A stretch of 64,000 nucleotides of DNA from Agrobacterium rubi TR3 = NBRC 13261. Its GTDB lineage: Bacteria; Pseudomonadota; Alphaproteobacteria; Rhizobiales; Rhizobiaceae. Where the stretch lies: positions 1-64,000 of the forward strand of contig NZ_BBJU01000024.1 of NCBI RefSeq assembly GCF_000739935.1, read 5' to 3'. The notes below the pieces were generated by a model that saw only the letters and a program-made list of their open reading frames with translations, ran no database searches and was not told the origin of the DNA. Each line of letters starts with the position of its first letter. Position 1 is the first letter of the stretch. Below are positions 34,360-46,211 of this stretch, piece by piece. Both the position numbers and the translations under genes were made by a program.

Positions 34360-34756
34360 GACCCAAATCACCCTTGCGCTTGCAGCGCTAGCCGCCTTCT
34401 CCTGGATCAGCATTGTCAATCCGGCGTTCGCCTCTTCGGGCGGGGGTGGGTTGCCGTGGGAATCTCCGCTGCAACAGATCCAACAGTCGATCACGGGACC
34501 GGTGGCTGGATTCATCGCACTCGCAGCGGTGGCGATCGCCGGTGCCATGCTGATCTTCGGGGGAGAACTGAACGACTTCGCCAGGAGGCTTTGTTACGTC
34601 GCCCTTGTTGGCGGCGTGTTACTCGGCGCGACCCAGATCGTCGCTCTCTTCGGTGCGACGGGCGCTTCGATCGGCGAGTTTGAGGGGCGAGCCGGATCTT
34701 GGAATGTCGAACTGTCTTCGGAGCTTCGAACGGAAGGGGAGGGGGCTCATGGCTGA
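34349..34756 (+). CDS. trbC: Conjugal transfer pilin-like TrbC
   Basis: The protein has about 135 residues (ATG 34349; ATG 34337 gives four more). A long signal peptide ([21 protein letters not shown]) precedes two hydrophobic segments ([21 protein letters not shown] and [20 protein letters not shown]), the VirB2/TrbC prepilin plan. The mature peptide should form the conjugative pilus. Its start overlaps the end of trbB. Confidence 0.92.
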   Translation: MSRKTQITLALAALAAFSWISIVNPAFASSGGGGLPWESPLQQIQQSITGPVAGFIALAAVAIAGAMLIFGGELNDFARRLCYVALVGGVLLGATQIVALFGATGASIGEFEGRAGSWNVELSSELRTEGEGAHG

Positions 34757-35048
34757 ACCCGGCTCCAATCTTGCCCGCTCTCGAATACATCGGGCGCTAT
34801 CACGCCCGAACCTGCTAATGGGCGCCGACCGCGAGCTGGTTCTGCTCACCGGCCTTGCCGCCGTGATCCTGATCTTCGTGGTGCTGACCTGGTACGCCGC
34901 GCTGTTCGGCTTGGCTATCTGGCTGGTTGCGGTTGCTGCTCTCCGCATGATGGCGAAGGCCGATCCGCTGATGCGCCGCGTCTATCTGCGGCACGTGTCC
35001 TATCGATCCATCTACAGGACGACCTCGACGCCGTGGCGCAAGTTCTGA
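34749..35048 (+). CDS. trbD: Conjugal transfer protein TrbD
   Basis: The 99-residue VirB3-like inner-membrane protein has one hydrophobic hairpin ([36 protein letters not shown], about 31-66) and a basic C-terminus ([23 protein letters not shown]). ATG 34749 overlaps the trbC stop and gives the usual length. It assists pilus assembly with TrbE. Confidence 0.92.
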   Translation: MAEPGSNLARSRIHRALSRPNLLMGADRELVLLTGLAAVILIFVVLTWYAALFGLAIWLVAVAALRMMAKADPLMRRVYLRHVSYRSIYRTTSTPWRKF

Positions 35049-35058
35049 AGAGGCGGAC

Positions 35059-37527
35059 ATGGTGGCACTGAAACTCTTCCGACACTCCGGACCGTCATTC
35101 GCCGATCTGGTTCCTTATGCGGGCCTGGTCGACAATGGCGTGATCCTTCTGAAGGACGGCTCACTGACGGCCGGCTGGTATTTTGCCGGCCCGGACAGCG
35201 AAAGCTCGACAGACTCAGAGCGCAACGAGGTGTCGCGGCAGATCAATATGATCCTCTCACGTCTGGGCTCGGGCTGGATGATCCAGGTCGAGGCTTTGCG
35301 GGTCCCGACGATCGACTATCCGGCAGAGGGCGCCTGCCACTTTCCCGATCCCGTCACCCGCGCCATCGATAAGGAGCGCAGGTCGCATTTCGAGAGGGAG
35401 AGCGGGCATTTCGAGAGCCGACACGCGCTGATCCTGACCTGGCGGCCGCCCGAGCCTCGGCGCTCCGGCTTGGCGCGCTACGTCTATTCCGACACTGCCA
35501 GCCGTTCGGCCACCTATGCCGACACGGCGCTAGAGTCTTTCCGGACCTCGATCCGCGAGGTTGAGCAGTACCTTGCCAATGTCGTCTCCATCCGCCGCAT
35601 GGTGACGCGCGAAACCGAAGAGCGCGGGGGTTTCCGGATAGCCCGCTATGACGAGCTGTTCCAGTTCATCCGCTTCTGCATCACCGGTGAGAACCATCCA
35701 GTCCGGCTCCCGGATATCCCGATGTATCTTGACTGGCTGGTCACGGCCGAGCTGCAGCACGGTCTGACGCCGACGGTCGAGAACCGCTTCCTCGGCGTCG
35801 TCGCCATTGACGGCTTAGCCGCGGAGAGCTGGCCGGGGATCCTCAACAGCCTCGACCTGATGCCGCTCACCTATCGGTGGTCGTCGCGCTTCGTTTTTCT
35901 CGACGAGCAGGAGGCACGCCAGAAGCTGGAGCGCACCCGCAAGAAATGGCAGCAGAAGGTGCGGCCGTTCTTCGATCAGCTTTTCCAGACCCAGAGCCGT
36001 TCGGTGGATCAGGACGCCATGATGATGGTGGCCGAGACGGAGGACGCAATCGCCGAGGCATCGTCGCAGCTCGTCGCTTATGGATATTACACGCCGGTCA
36101 TCGTGTTGTTCGATGAACAGCAAGAACGGCTTCAGGAAAAGTGCGAGGCGATCCGTCGATTGATCCAGGCCGAAGGATTCGGCGCCCGGATCGAGACGCT
36201 GAACGCGACTGACGCCTTTCTGGGCAGTCTGCCGGGTGTCTCCTATGCCAATATCCGCGAGCCGCTCGTCAATACGCGCAATCTCGCTGACCTCATTCCG
36301 CTGAACTCGGTCTGGTCCGGAAGCCCCATCGCACCGTGCCCGTTCTATCCGCCGGGATCGCCGCCGCTCATGCAGGTCGCCAGCGGCTCGACGCCGTTCC
36401 GCCTGAACCTGCATGTCGATGATGTCGGGCATGCGCTGGTCTTCGGCCCGACCGGCTCGGGCAAATCGACTTTGCTGTCGCTGATCGCCGCGCAGTTTCG
36501 GCGCTATGCGGATGCGCAGATATTCGCTTTCGACAAGGGGCGGTCGATGTTGCCGCTGACACTCGCCATCGGCGGCGATCACTACGAAATCGGCGGGGAC
36601 GCGTCCGGAGAAGGGGAGGGGGCTTCGCCGCGACTGGCCTTCTGCCCGCTCGCCGAACTCGCGTCGGACGGCGACCGCGCCTGGGCGGCGGAGTGGATCG
36701 AGACGCTCGTCGCCCTGCAGGGCGTCACGGTTACGCCTGACTATCGCAACGCCATTTCCAGGCAGTTGGGCCTGATGGCGGAATCGCGCGGCCGCTCGCT
36801 CTCGGACTTCGTCTCCGGTGTGCAGATGCGCGAGATCAAGGATGCGCTGCACCACTACACGGTCGATGGACCGATGGGCCAGTTGCTTGATGCCGAACAG
36901 GACGGACTGGCGCTCGGCGCTTTCCAGTGCTTCGAGGTCGAGGAGCTGATGAATATGGGTGAGCGCAATCTCGTCCCGGTCCTGCTCTATATGTTCCGGC
37001 GGGTCGAGAAGCGGCTGACGGGGGCGCCCAGCCTCATTATTCTCGATGAGGCCTGGCTGATGCTCGGTCATCCGACGTTCCGCGACAAGATACGTGAATG
37101 GCTGAAGGTTCTGCGCAAGGCCAACTGCGCAGTCGTGCTCGCCACGCAGTCGATCTCCGACGCCGAGCGCTCCGGTATCATCGACGTGCTGAAGGAATCC
37201 TGCCCGACCAAGATATGTCTGCCCAACGGCGCGGCACGCGAGCCAGGGACGCGCGAGTTCTATGAGCGCATCGGTTTCAATGAGCGACAGATCGAGATCG
37301 TCGCCACCGCACTGCCGAAACGCGAATATTACGTCGCCTCGCCGGAGGGCCGCCGGCTGTTCGATATGTCGCTCGGTCCCGTAGCGCTTTCCTTCGTCGG
37401 TGCGTCCGGCAAGGAGGACCTGAAGCGCATCCGCGCCCTTCACTTCCAACACGGGGCGGATTGGCCCAAGCACTGGCTCCAGCAAAGGGGGATCGCCCAT
37501 GCCGAAACACTTTTCCAGGCCGCTTGA
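35059..37527 (+). CDS. trbE: Conjugal transfer ATPase TrbE
   Basis: The 822-residue protein is the VirB4-type ATPase: N-terminal TrbE/VirB4 domain, Walker A GPTGSGKST near residue 464 and Walker B SLIILDEAWLML near residue 660, with the motif ATQSISDAERSG after it. It is the largest trb gene and essential for pilus biogenesis. It lies 10 bases after trbD and its 3' end overlaps the start of trbJ. Confidence 0.95.
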   Translation: MVALKLFRHSGPSFADLVPYAGLVDNGVILLKDGSLTAGWYFAGPDSESSTDSERNEVSRQINMILSRLGSGWMIQVEALRVPTIDYPAEGACHFPDPVTRAIDKERRSHFERESGHFESRHALILTWRPPEPRRSGLARYVYSDTASRSATYADTALESFRTSIREVEQYLANVVSIRRMVTRETEERGGFRIARYDELFQFIRFCITGENHPVRLPDIPMYLDWLVTAELQHGLTPTVENRFLGVVAIDGLAAESWPGILNSLDLMPLTYRWSSRFVFLDEQEARQKLERTRKKWQQKVRPFFDQLFQTQSRSVDQDAMMMVAETEDAIAEASSQLVAYGYYTPVIVLFDEQQERLQEKCEAIRRLIQAEGFGARIETLNATDAFLGSLPGVSYANIREPLVNTRNLADLIPLNSVWSGSPIAPCPFYPPGSPPLMQVASGSTPFRLNLHVDDVGHALVFGPTGSGKSTLLSLIAAQFRRYADAQIFAFDKGRSMLPLTLAIGGDHYEIGGDASGEGEGASPRLAFCPLAELASDGDRAWAAEWIETLVALQGVTVTPDYRNAISRQLGLMAESRGRSLSDFVSGVQMREIKDALHHYTVDGPMGQLLDAEQDGLALGAFQCFEVEELMNMGERNLVPVLLYMFRRVEKRLTGAPSLIILDEAWLMLGHPTFRDKIREWLKVLRKANCAVVLATQSISDAERSGIIDVLKESCPTKICLPNGAAREPGTREFYERIGFNERQIEIVATALPKREYYVASPEGRRLFDMSLGPVALSFVGASGKEDLKRIRALHFQHGADWPKHWLQQRGIAHAETLFQAA

Positions 37528-38308
37528 AGCGGCGCGCGCCGCCATGATCACGGCCATCATCGTCCCGGTCGCTCTGCCGTTTACCGCATATGCCGGCGGC
37601 GTTACCGGACAGGCCACCGAATGGACCCAACTCGCCAACAATGCGGAGCTCATTAGTCTCGTCGGCAAGTCCGCCGAGCAGGTGAACAATCAGATTACCC
37701 AGATCAGCCAGCTTGCCGAGCAGATTCAGAACCAGATCAACATCTACAAGAATCTGCTGCAGAACACCGCGCAACTGCCGGCCCATATCTGGGGCCAGGT
37801 CGAGAACGACCTCAACAAGCTCCAGAACATCGTCGCGCAGGGGCAGGGCGTCGCCTTTTCGATGGGCAACATCGACGACGTCGTGAAGCAGCGCTTCCAG
37901 AGTTTTGCCGACATGAAGAGCAACCTGCCGGGCGGCCAGAGCTTCTCAACGACCTATCAGAACTGGTCCGACACCAATCGCGACACCATCGCGGGCACAC
38001 TGAAGGCGGCTAACCTCACGGCCGAGCAGTTTTCTAGCGAGGAATCCACCATGTCCTCGCTGCGCTCGATGTCGGAGAGCGCCGACGGCCAGATGAAGGC
38101 CCTGCAGGTGGGGCACCAAATCGCCACCCAGCAGGTGGCACAGATGCAGAAGCTGCGTGGGTTGGTGTCGCAGCAGACCACGATGATGGGAACATGGTTT
38201 CAGTCGGAACAGGCGAGACAAGACCTCGCCCAGGCCCGACGCGAAAAATTCTTCAACGCGCCGACCAATGACATTCGCGGCGGCCAGACGATGGAGCCGC
38301 GCTGGTGA
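37499..38308 (+). CDS. trbJ: Conjugal transfer protein TrbJ
   Basis: The 269-residue VirB5-like protein has a signal-type N-terminus (AMITAIIVPVALPFTAYAGG) and a long alpha-helical, Gln/Asn-rich middle (SAEQVNNQITQISQLAEQIQNQINIYKNLLQN). The C-terminal end DIRGGQTMEPRW is shared with TrbK, an unusual feature. It overlaps both trbE and trbK by a few codons. TrbJ is a periplasmic or pilus-tip component. Confidence 0.93.
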   Translation: MPKHFSRPLEAARAAMITAIIVPVALPFTAYAGGVTGQATEWTQLANNAELISLVGKSAEQVNNQITQISQLAEQIQNQINIYKNLLQNTAQLPAHIWGQVENDLNKLQNIVAQGQGVAFSMGNIDDVVKQRFQSFADMKSNLPGGQSFSTTYQNWSDTNRDTIAGTLKAANLTAEQFSSEESTMSSLRSMSESADGQMKALQVGHQIATQQVAQMQKLRGLVSQQTTMMGTWFQSEQARQDLAQARREKFFNAPTNDIRGGQTMEPRW

Positions 38309-38523
38309 GCCCGCGCATCCTCATCGTCCTCGCAGTCGCGGGTCTGGTCGCCTTCGGAGCCGGCATGATCGTCTGGGTGGTGGTCCAACCGGATGCTGCG
38401 ACTGAAACACCGGCCGGGACGTCCGGTTCTGGCGCAGCGCAGCGCGACCACCGGGAGCGCTTCCTCGGCGGCGACCCGGATCGCGACGTGCGCGGCGGGC
38501 AGGAAATGAAGCCGCGATGGTAG
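38305..38523 (+). CDS. trbK: Conjugal transfer/entry exclusion protein TrbK
   Basis: The 72-residue protein begins with GTG or ATG at 38305 and has one N-terminal membrane segment (ILIVLAVAGLVAFGAGMIVWVVV). TrbK proteins give entry exclusion on IncP plasmids. There is no clear lipobox, unlike IncP TrbK. Its C-terminus DVRGGQEMKPRW repeats the end of TrbJ. It overlaps trbL by 7 bases. Confidence 0.88.
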   Translation: MSPRILIVLAVAGLVAFGAGMIVWVVVQPDAATETPAGTSGSGAAQRDHRERFLGGDPDRDVRGGQEMKPRW

Positions 38524-39713
38524 TCGTCCGCCCGTCCCGCAAGCTCGAAACCGCTTTCATCGTCATCGCGATCCTGGCTCTTGCGACAGCGCCGACGCTC
38601 GCACAGCAAGGTTCCGTGCTCACCACGTTGGAGAACCAGGTCGTCACCGCCGCCAAGGGCTGGGAGACGACGATCATGAACGCGGCACGGTCCCTGTTCT
38701 GGATCCTCGCGGGGATCGAGATCGGTATTGCTGCCGTGTGGCTGGCTATCAATGCGGCAAGCCTCGACGCGTGGTTCGCCGAGCTCGTGCGTCGGATCAT
38801 GTTCATCGGTCTCTTCGCCTTCATCCTCGATCGCGGCCCGGCGCTCGCGAAGGCGGTGGTGGACAGCCTGTTCCAGATCGGCGCCGGCGGGGGCTCCGCG
38901 TCGCCGGCCAACATCTTCGATGCGGGTATCCGCGTAGCCTCCAAAATGTCGGAACAGGCGAAGTTCGGGCTGTGGGAGGACAACGCACTGGCGATCGCCG
39001 CGGTCTTCGCGATGATCGTTGTCGTCGTCGCTTTCAGCCTCGTCGCCGCGATCTTTGTCGCCGTCATGGTCGAGATGTATGTGGGCCTCCTCGCCGGCAT
39101 GATCATGCTCGGCTTGGGTGGCAGCTCCTATACCAAGGATTTCGCGGTCCGTTACCTTGTCTATGCCTTCTCGGTCGGCATGAAGCTGATGGCGTTGGTG
39201 ATGATCGCGAAGATCGGATCCGACATTCTGATAGGGCTGGCCGAGGCGCCGACGGCGACCTCCGACCAGTTCATCACCACGATCGGCATCGCCGGCATCT
39301 CCGTTGTGGTTTTCATCATCGCTATGTATGTGCCGCCGATCATCCAGGGCGTCGTGCAGGGCGCATCGGTCTCAGGCGGCATGGAGGCGATCCGCCATGG
39401 TGGTCAGACGGCCGCCTTCGCCGCCGGTGGCGCCTTCCTTGGCGCGGGCGCCGCGATGAAGGGGGCAGAATCAGCGAGCTCGGCGAGGGCAGGGGGATCG
39501 TCGATGGCGGGAGCAGCCCTTCGCGGCATGGCGTCCGGCATCGGCAACGCCGGATGGGCGGCAAGCTCTGCGGCACGAGAAAAGGCGATCGCTTCGCCCG
39601 GCGCCTATGCCGGCTCTCTGCTCGGCCTCGCCAATGCCAAGCTTGATCAGACCCGGCAATCCGGCAGGCCCTCGGCGCCTCCTCCGCCTCCACCCGTCAA
39701 CGAAAACAAGTAA
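38517..39713 (+). CDS. trbL: Conjugal transfer protein TrbL
   Basis: The 398-residue VirB6-like polytopic protein has a signal-like start (LATAPTLAQQ), then several membrane segments (about 7) ending near residue 290, and a Gly/Ala/Ser-rich and proline-rich C-terminal tail (SGRPSAPPPPPPVNENK). It forms part of the inner-membrane channel. Its position between trbK and trbF matches other Ti plasmids. Confidence 0.93.
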   Translation: MVVVRPSRKLETAFIVIAILALATAPTLAQQGSVLTTLENQVVTAAKGWETTIMNAARSLFWILAGIEIGIAAVWLAINAASLDAWFAELVRRIMFIGLFAFILDRGPALAKAVVDSLFQIGAGGGSASPANIFDAGIRVASKMSEQAKFGLWEDNALAIAAVFAMIVVVVAFSLVAAIFVAVMVEMYVGLLAGMIMLGLGGSSYTKDFAVRYLVYAFSVGMKLMALVMIAKIGSDILIGLAEAPTATSDQFITTIGIAGISVVVFIIAMYVPPIIQGVVQGASVSGGMEAIRHGGQTAAFAAGGAFLGAGAAMKGAESASSARAGGSSMAGAALRGMASGIGNAGWAASSAAREKAIASPGAYAGSLLGLANAKLDQTRQSGRPSAPPPPPPVNENK

Positions 39714-39727
39714 GAGGCTGACCGCGC

Positions 39728-40390
39728 ATGGCCGGACGCACCCCGCCCGACAATCCCTATATCGCAGCGAGAACGGAATGGAACGAGCGCTACGGCTCCT
39801 ATGTGAAGGCCGCCGCGGCCTGGCGTCTGGTCGGCGTCACCGGGATGACCATGGCGGTGGTCGGCTTCAGCTACGCTCTCTACCAGAGCACTCAGGTCAA
39901 GCTGGTGCCCTATATCGTCGAGGTCGACAAGCTCGGCACGGCCTCAAGCGCCGGTTTCCCGCAGCAGATCGAGTATGCCGATCCGCGTGTGGTGCGCGCC
40001 ACGCTTGGCAGTTTTGTTTCGAACTTCCGGTCGGTGTCGCCGGATGCTGTCGTGCAGAAACAATATATCGACCGCACCTATGCGCTGCTTCGGACCTCGG
40101 ACCCTGCGACAGAAAAAATCAATGCCTGGTTCCGCTCCTCCTCACCCTTCGAGAAGGCGAAGAACGCCACCGTCGCCGTCGAGGTCAACAACATTGTCGC
40201 GCTGTCGAACCAGTCCTACCAGATCGACTGGACCGAGTTCGAGCGCGATCGCCGCGGCAAGGAGACCGCCACGCGCCGGTTCCGCGGGATCGCCACCGTG
40301 ACGCTTACACCGCCGCAGGACGAGGGCGTCATCCGGCTTAACCCGATCGGACTCTATCTTAGGGATCTCGACTGGACCGCGCAGCTTTGA
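39728..40390 (+). CDS. trbF: Conjugal transfer protein TrbF
   Basis: The 220-residue VirB8-like protein has one N-terminal membrane segment ([22 protein letters not shown], about 31-52) and a periplasmic domain ([15 protein letters not shown]). It links inner-membrane and outer-membrane parts of the secretion complex. Its stop overlaps the trbG start. Confidence 0.94.
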   Translation: MAGRTPPDNPYIAARTEWNERYGSYVKAAAAWRLVGVTGMTMAVVGFSYALYQSTQVKLVPYIVEVDKLGTASSAGFPQQIEYADPRVVRATLGSFVSNFRSVSPDAVVQKQYIDRTYALLRTSDPATEKINAWFRSSSPFEKAKNATVAVEVNNIVALSNQSYQIDWTEFERDRRGKETATRRFRGIATVTLTPPQDEGVIRLNPIGLYLRDLDWTAQL

Positions 40391-41262
40391 AAGGCATGGC
40401 CCCGAACATGAACATTCGACTGAGACGTTTTCCGGCCAGGCTGGCTGCCGCCGCGATCGTTGCCGCAATCGTGCCGTTGCCGACTTCTCTTTCCTCCCGC
40501 GCGCTCGCAGCTGATGGCGTCACCGCCAATGAAGCGAAGGGGATGGGGATTTCCACCCAGTGGCGCGACTCACGCGGGCTTGTCACGAAAGGACCGGACG
40601 GGAAGGTGATCTTCCTCTATGGCGAAGTGCAGCCCTCCGTCGTCTGCTCACCTTTGCAGGTCTGCGACATCGAGCTCCAGGGCGGCGAGGTCGTTCGCGA
40701 CGTACTCGTCGGCGACACCGTTAGGTGGAAGGTTGAGCCCGCAACATCGGGAGCGGCAGGAGGGCAGGCGATCCACCTGATCGTCAAGCCATCGGAGTCC
40801 AACCTTGTCACCTCGATGGTGGTGACCACCTCGCGTCGCACCTACCATATCCAGCTCAAGTCGCACCAGACACAATACATGGCACGTGTTGGCTTCGAAT
40901 ATCCGGAAGACGTGTCCATCAAGCTCGCTGACATCAACGCGCGGATGGAAGCCAGCACCATTCCCGGCGCCGGCGTTCCCGCCGAGCAACTGAATTTTGC
41001 CTATTCTGTATCGGGCAATGCAGGGTGGCGGCCGACGCGCGTCTATTCGGACGGGGAGAAGACTTACGTCCAGTTCCCGCGCACGATCTCCGGCCAGGAT
41101 GCGCCCGTGCTGTTTGTCGTCTCCGGTGGTCAGAACCGCATCGTCAACTATCGGATGAAGGGCGACATGATGGTGGTCGACTACCACGTCGACCGCGCGG
41201 TCCTGGTCTCCGGCGTCGGCTGGAGACAGGAGAAGGTGACGATCCGGCGGGGAGGGCGGTGA
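40387..41262 (+). CDS. trbG: Conjugal transfer protein TrbG
   Basis: The 291-residue VirB9-like periplasmic protein has a signal peptide ([25 protein letters not shown]). The C-terminal part contains [31 protein letters not shown] and the typical [13 protein letters not shown] ending. ATG 40396 is an alternative start. It overlaps trbH (TGATG) and trbF. Confidence 0.94.
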   Translation: MKGMAPNMNIRLRRFPARLAAAAIVAAIVPLPTSLSSRALAADGVTANEAKGMGISTQWRDSRGLVTKGPDGKVIFLYGEVQPSVVCSPLQVCDIELQGGEVVRDVLVGDTVRWKVEPATSGAAGGQAIHLIVKPSESNLVTSMVVTTSRRTYHIQLKSHQTQYMARVGFEYPEDVSIKLADINARMEASTIPGAGVPAEQLNFAYSVSGNAGWRPTRVYSDGEKTYVQFPRTISGQDAPVLFVVSGGQNRIVNYRMKGDMMVVDYHVDRAVLVSGVGWRQEKVTIRRGGR

Positions 41263-41738
41263 TGCGAAGCTTCCCCTTTCTCGCGCGCGCCTTGCACACC
41301 CTCCGCGGCCCTGCCGCCGCCTGCGCCCTCGCCCTTCTCCTTTCCGGATGCCAGTCGCGCGGAACGGAAGAATTGACCTCCAGCAATGCCCCTGCCGAGA
41401 TCTCAGGCCAGGCGGCGAGCGCGATCGCCGGCGATATGGTGAGCAGGCTCGCCGAGCAGATCGGCCCCGGGACCACGACTGTCTCGCTAAAGCAGGACAG
41501 CTCGCCTTTCGGGCAGGCGCTCGAGGCAGCCCTGAAGGGCTGGGGTTATGCGGTGGTGACCGACCAGAAGACGGATGGTGCTGCGCGCACCGTGCCGCTC
41601 GCCTATGTCGTCATTCCGTTCGAGGGGCAGCTCCTGGCCCGCCTTTCTACGAACAGCGTCGAGCTTGGCCGCGCCTACACCGTCACAACGACGGGTGCGC
41701 AGCCGGCGAGCGCACTCTCAGTCATGAAGCGCGGTTAG
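41262..41738 (+). CDS. trbH: Conjugal transfer lipoprotein TrbH
   Basis: The 158-residue protein begins at ATG 41262, overlapping the trbG stop by one base. A lipobox LLLSGC (Cys near residue 31) marks it as an outer-membrane lipoprotein, the role of VirB7-like TrbH. The rest is small and soluble ([26 protein letters not shown]). It is followed after 12 bases by trbI. Confidence 0.92.
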   Translation: MRSFPFLARALHTLRGPAAACALALLLSGCQSRGTEELTSSNAPAEISGQAASAIAGDMVSRLAEQIGPGTTTVSLKQDSSPFGQALEAALKGWGYAVVTDQKTDGAARTVPLAYVVIPFEGQLLARLSTNSVELGRAYTVTTTGAQPASALSVMKRG

Positions 41739-41750
41739 GGGAGGGCGGTC

Positions 41751-43061
41751 ATGGTTCAATCGCTCAAGCTCGGCGGCACTGCCAACGACGAGACAGGCTC
41801 TGGCATGCGCCGGATTAACCGTCTGCCGATCATCGTCGTGGTCGTGCTGGTCGTCGCCTTCCTTGGTGTCATCTTCTACGGTCTGACATCGAGAGGGCTA
41901 TATTTCCGCGACACCGGACCGGACACAAGCTCCGGCAATCCGGCGTCAACCTTCGCCGACCAGATCAAACGTGGGGTCTCGGACGGCATCATCGGCGAAC
42001 CGCAGCAGGTGACGACGCTGCAGCCGACGCCGGTCGAGACGCAGGAAGAGAAGCGCTCCGTCAATCCATTCACGCCGCAGCCCGGTCAACGGGAAGACGC
42101 GCGGCCGGAACCGCAACTGGAATCGGAACAGGTCTGGCGCGCCCGCTTGCAGCGCGAGCAGGAAGAGCAATATCTTCGTGAGCGGCAGCGCCAGAGAATG
42201 GCCCGGCTGCAGGCCAATGACGCCGCCTATGATTCGCCGATCGCGGTCGACCGCGGCAAGTTCGCTGGGCGAGGAGCGGACACAAACGACACGGCAGCAG
42301 CGACAACGAACGGGGTTTCCACTGCGGTGACACCCGGAGCGCCCGACCTCTACGCGGCCGCTCTTCGTGCCGGTCTCGGCGGGCAAAATGTTGATCCGAA
42401 CGGCCAGAAGTCGAAGGAGGATTTCTTCAATGCCGACCTCAAGGAACTTGGCTACCTGCCGAACCGTGTCGTCCCCCAACAGTCGCTCTACGAACTCAAG
42501 CGCGGCTCAGTCATTCCCGCGACATTGATCACCGGGATCAATTCCGACCTTCCCGGGCGCATCACCGCCCAGGTGAGCCAGAACGTCTACGATTCAGCGA
42601 CGGGACACCGCCTCCTGATCCCGCAGGGTACGAAACTGTTCGGCCGTTACGACAGCAAAGTGTCGTTCGGCCAGAGCCGGGTGCTGGTCGTCTGGACCGA
42701 CATCATCTTCCCGAATGGCTCGACGCTGCAGATCGGCGGCATGTCCGGGACGGACGCGCAGGGCTACAGCGGTTTCCGCGATAAGGTGGATCGGAAGTGG
42801 CTCCAGACGTTTGGTTCGGCCATCCTCATTGCCGTGATCGGCACGGGGATTGACATGGCGGTTCCGCAGAGTTCGACACTGGCGACGCAGGATACGGCCT
42901 CCGATGCGGCGCGTCGGAACTTTGCCGAAACCTTCGGTCGTGTCGCTGACCGGACCATCGAGAGAAACATGGACGTACAGCCGACGATCGAGATCCGGCC
43001 TGGTTACAAATTCAATGTCCTTGTCGATCAGGACATTGTTTTCCCCGGAACATATCGATGA
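41751..43061 (+). CDS. trbI: Conjugal transfer protein TrbI
   Basis: The 436-residue VirB10-like protein has one membrane segment (LPIIVVVVLVVAFLGVIFYGL, about 24-44), a long Pro/Gln/Glu/Arg-rich periplasmic linker, and a C-terminal beta-barrel domain (LKRGSVIPATLITGINSDLPGRITAQVSQNVYDSATG...LLIPQGTKLFG). It bridges both membranes in the conjugation channel. It ends the traI-trb operon. A convergent regulator gene follows 231 bases later. Confidence 0.95.
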   Translation: MVQSLKLGGTANDETGSGMRRINRLPIIVVVVLVVAFLGVIFYGLTSRGLYFRDTGPDTSSGNPASTFADQIKRGVSDGIIGEPQQVTTLQPTPVETQEEKRSVNPFTPQPGQREDARPEPQLESEQVWRARLQREQEEQYLRERQRQRMARLQANDAAYDSPIAVDRGKFAGRGADTNDTAAATTNGVSTAVTPGAPDLYAAALRAGLGGQNVDPNGQKSKEDFFNADLKELGYLPNRVVPQQSLYELKRGSVIPATLITGINSDLPGRITAQVSQNVYDSATGHRLLIPQGTKLFGRYDSKVSFGQSRVLVVWTDIIFPNGSTLQIGGMSGTDAQGYSGFRDKVDRKWLQTFGSAILIAVIGTGIDMAVPQSSTLATQDTASDAARRNFAETFGRVADRTIERNMDVQPTIEIRPGYKFNVLVDQDIVFPGTYR

Positions 43062-43292
43062 GACGCGTGCCCAGTCTCAACGACCCTGCCGCGTTCGGGG
43101 AAATAACACCGTGACAAAAGTGCCCAACCGATCGCATCACACCCCGGGAGCCAGAGATGTGCCAAGTCCAAACAATTTCGTTGCTTTCGGGAAAGCGATA
43201 CCATCCACGGCCATCGCGATCATCGCCAGCCTTTCCGGCCACGACACCGGGCTGAACCCGATTTCTTTGACAACTTGCGGCGAACCTGACGA

Positions 43293-44195
43293 TCAAATGG
43301 TTTCATAGGGTAAGGCTTTCAAAGCATCGAGCAACGCTGCCCGGAATTCGCTAACCAAGCGCGGCGGCGGGCTGTCAGTCGGAAGAACTATAGCAAAATG
43401 GTAGGGGACAACCGGATCAAAGGAGCGCTGAATAACCTGATTTGCACTGTAGTAGTCGGCAGTGAAGGGGTCGACAATGCCAACCCCCATTCCCCTGCTT
43501 ACCAGATCGCAGAGATTCAGTGCCAGACTACTTTCTATCCTGCGGTTACAGTGGACGCCGCAGCTGTCCAGTGCGGCGTCTGTCTGCATCCGTAGAAGGC
43601 TCACCGGAGAGAGGCAAATCAATGACTCTCCTTCAAGGTCCGTCGCATGAACAGTTTCCTTGTCTTCGAGACGATGCCCCGGCGGCAGCAGGCAGACGGC
43701 ACGAAACGAAGGGACAGGTTCAATGGTGAGACCAGGATAGTCGCCAGCCAATATCGATATTCCGAGATCGTAGTGCTGGAGCGAGACCAATTCGAGGACC
43801 GTCTGGGAGGGAACCGTGTCGAGGTAGACCGACACGTCGGGCCGATCGGCGATGAACGTCTGGATGACGCCGGACATAAAACTCAGAGCCGGCGCCGTAT
43901 AACAGGCGACCCTTAGAGACCCCATGTGAGACTTCTTCAGTTCAGCCGCGACTTTGTCGATGTGCTGAATCCCGTTGAAATGTCGCGACACTTCCTTGAA
44001 CAGAATACCGGCCTCCCGCGTAGGACGTAACCGGTTGCCCGTTCTTTCGAAGAGGCTGATCCCAATTTCCTCTTCGAGATCCCTGATCAGCCGGCTGATC
44101 GCGGGCTGCGTGATCCTCACCAGATTCGCTGCTGACGTCATACCTCCTGTCAGCATGACTGCCCGGAACGCTTCTAACTGACGCGATTGAATCAT
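43293..44195 (-). CDS. nocR: LysR-family regulator of nopaline genes (NocR/OccR-like)
   Basis: The 300-residue protein starts at ATG 44195 (GGAG 6 bases before). The N-terminus MIQSRQLEAFRAVMLTGGMTSAANLVRITQPAISRLIRDLEEEIG matches the NocR/OccR class; the effector domain follows. It diverges from nocP, and a 34-bp element stands between them. NocR-type regulators bind the opine and activate its uptake and catabolism genes. The assignment to nopaline comes from position and the neighbouring nocPTQM; similar proteins sense octopine. Confidence 0.85.
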   Translation of the reverse strand: MIQSRQLEAFRAVMLTGGMTSAANLVRITQPAISRLIRDLEEEIGISLFERTGNRLRPTREAGILFKEVSRHFNGIQHIDKVAAELKKSHMGSLRVACYTAPALSFMSGVIQTFIADRPDVSVYLDTVPSQTVLELVSLQHYDLGISILAGDYPGLTIEPVPSFRAVCLLPPGHRLEDKETVHATDLEGESLICLSPVSLLRMQTDAALDSCGVHCNRRIESSLALNLCDLVSRGMGVGIVDPFTADYYSANQVIQRSFDPVVPYHFAIVLPTDSPPPRLVSEFRAALLDALKALPYETI

Positions 44196-44226
44196 TGCTT
44201 TCTCCATAACAAATACACATGGGCGC

Positions 44227-44260
44227 ATGCCTATTACTGCCCTTGCGATATGGAAGGCAA
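44227..44260. promoter_or_regulatory. Candidate NocR operator before nocP
   Basis: A 34-bp element starting ATGCCTATTACT and ending GGAAGGCAA has 28 identical bases with 53102-53135 upstream of noxB. It has the inverted arms TGCC...GGCA and lies 31 bases before the nocR start and 189 bases before nocP. A LysR-type binding site shared by the two nopaline operons is the likely meaning. Confidence 0.65.
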
Positions 44261-44448
44261 GCTTTTAGTAACAATAGAAAACTGGGTCCTACTCTCGAAG
44301 AATGTACCGCGGTGGCCACGTGAACACGTGTTTCACCTTTGAGAATGAAAGCCGGACAGGTGCCGGCTGCGCCATTCTCGGCCGTGCTAACGGCACGGTT
44401 TTTCGCTGCATCGCAAGGGATAGGGAATGATAGAACAAGGGAACGCGA

Positions 44449-46139
<1,691 letters not shown>

Positions 46140-46211
46140 TTACTTTCAATAGGAGCGTCGGCACTCGTGTGGCCGGCGCTCTATCTGTTTAGCAAGCTTG
46201 AGGCGTGGTCG

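Noticed and set aside
35815..37689. Long (624-codon) open frame on the minus strand opposite trbE
   Set aside because: GC-rich third-position shadow of trbE; no domain and opposite to the operon.
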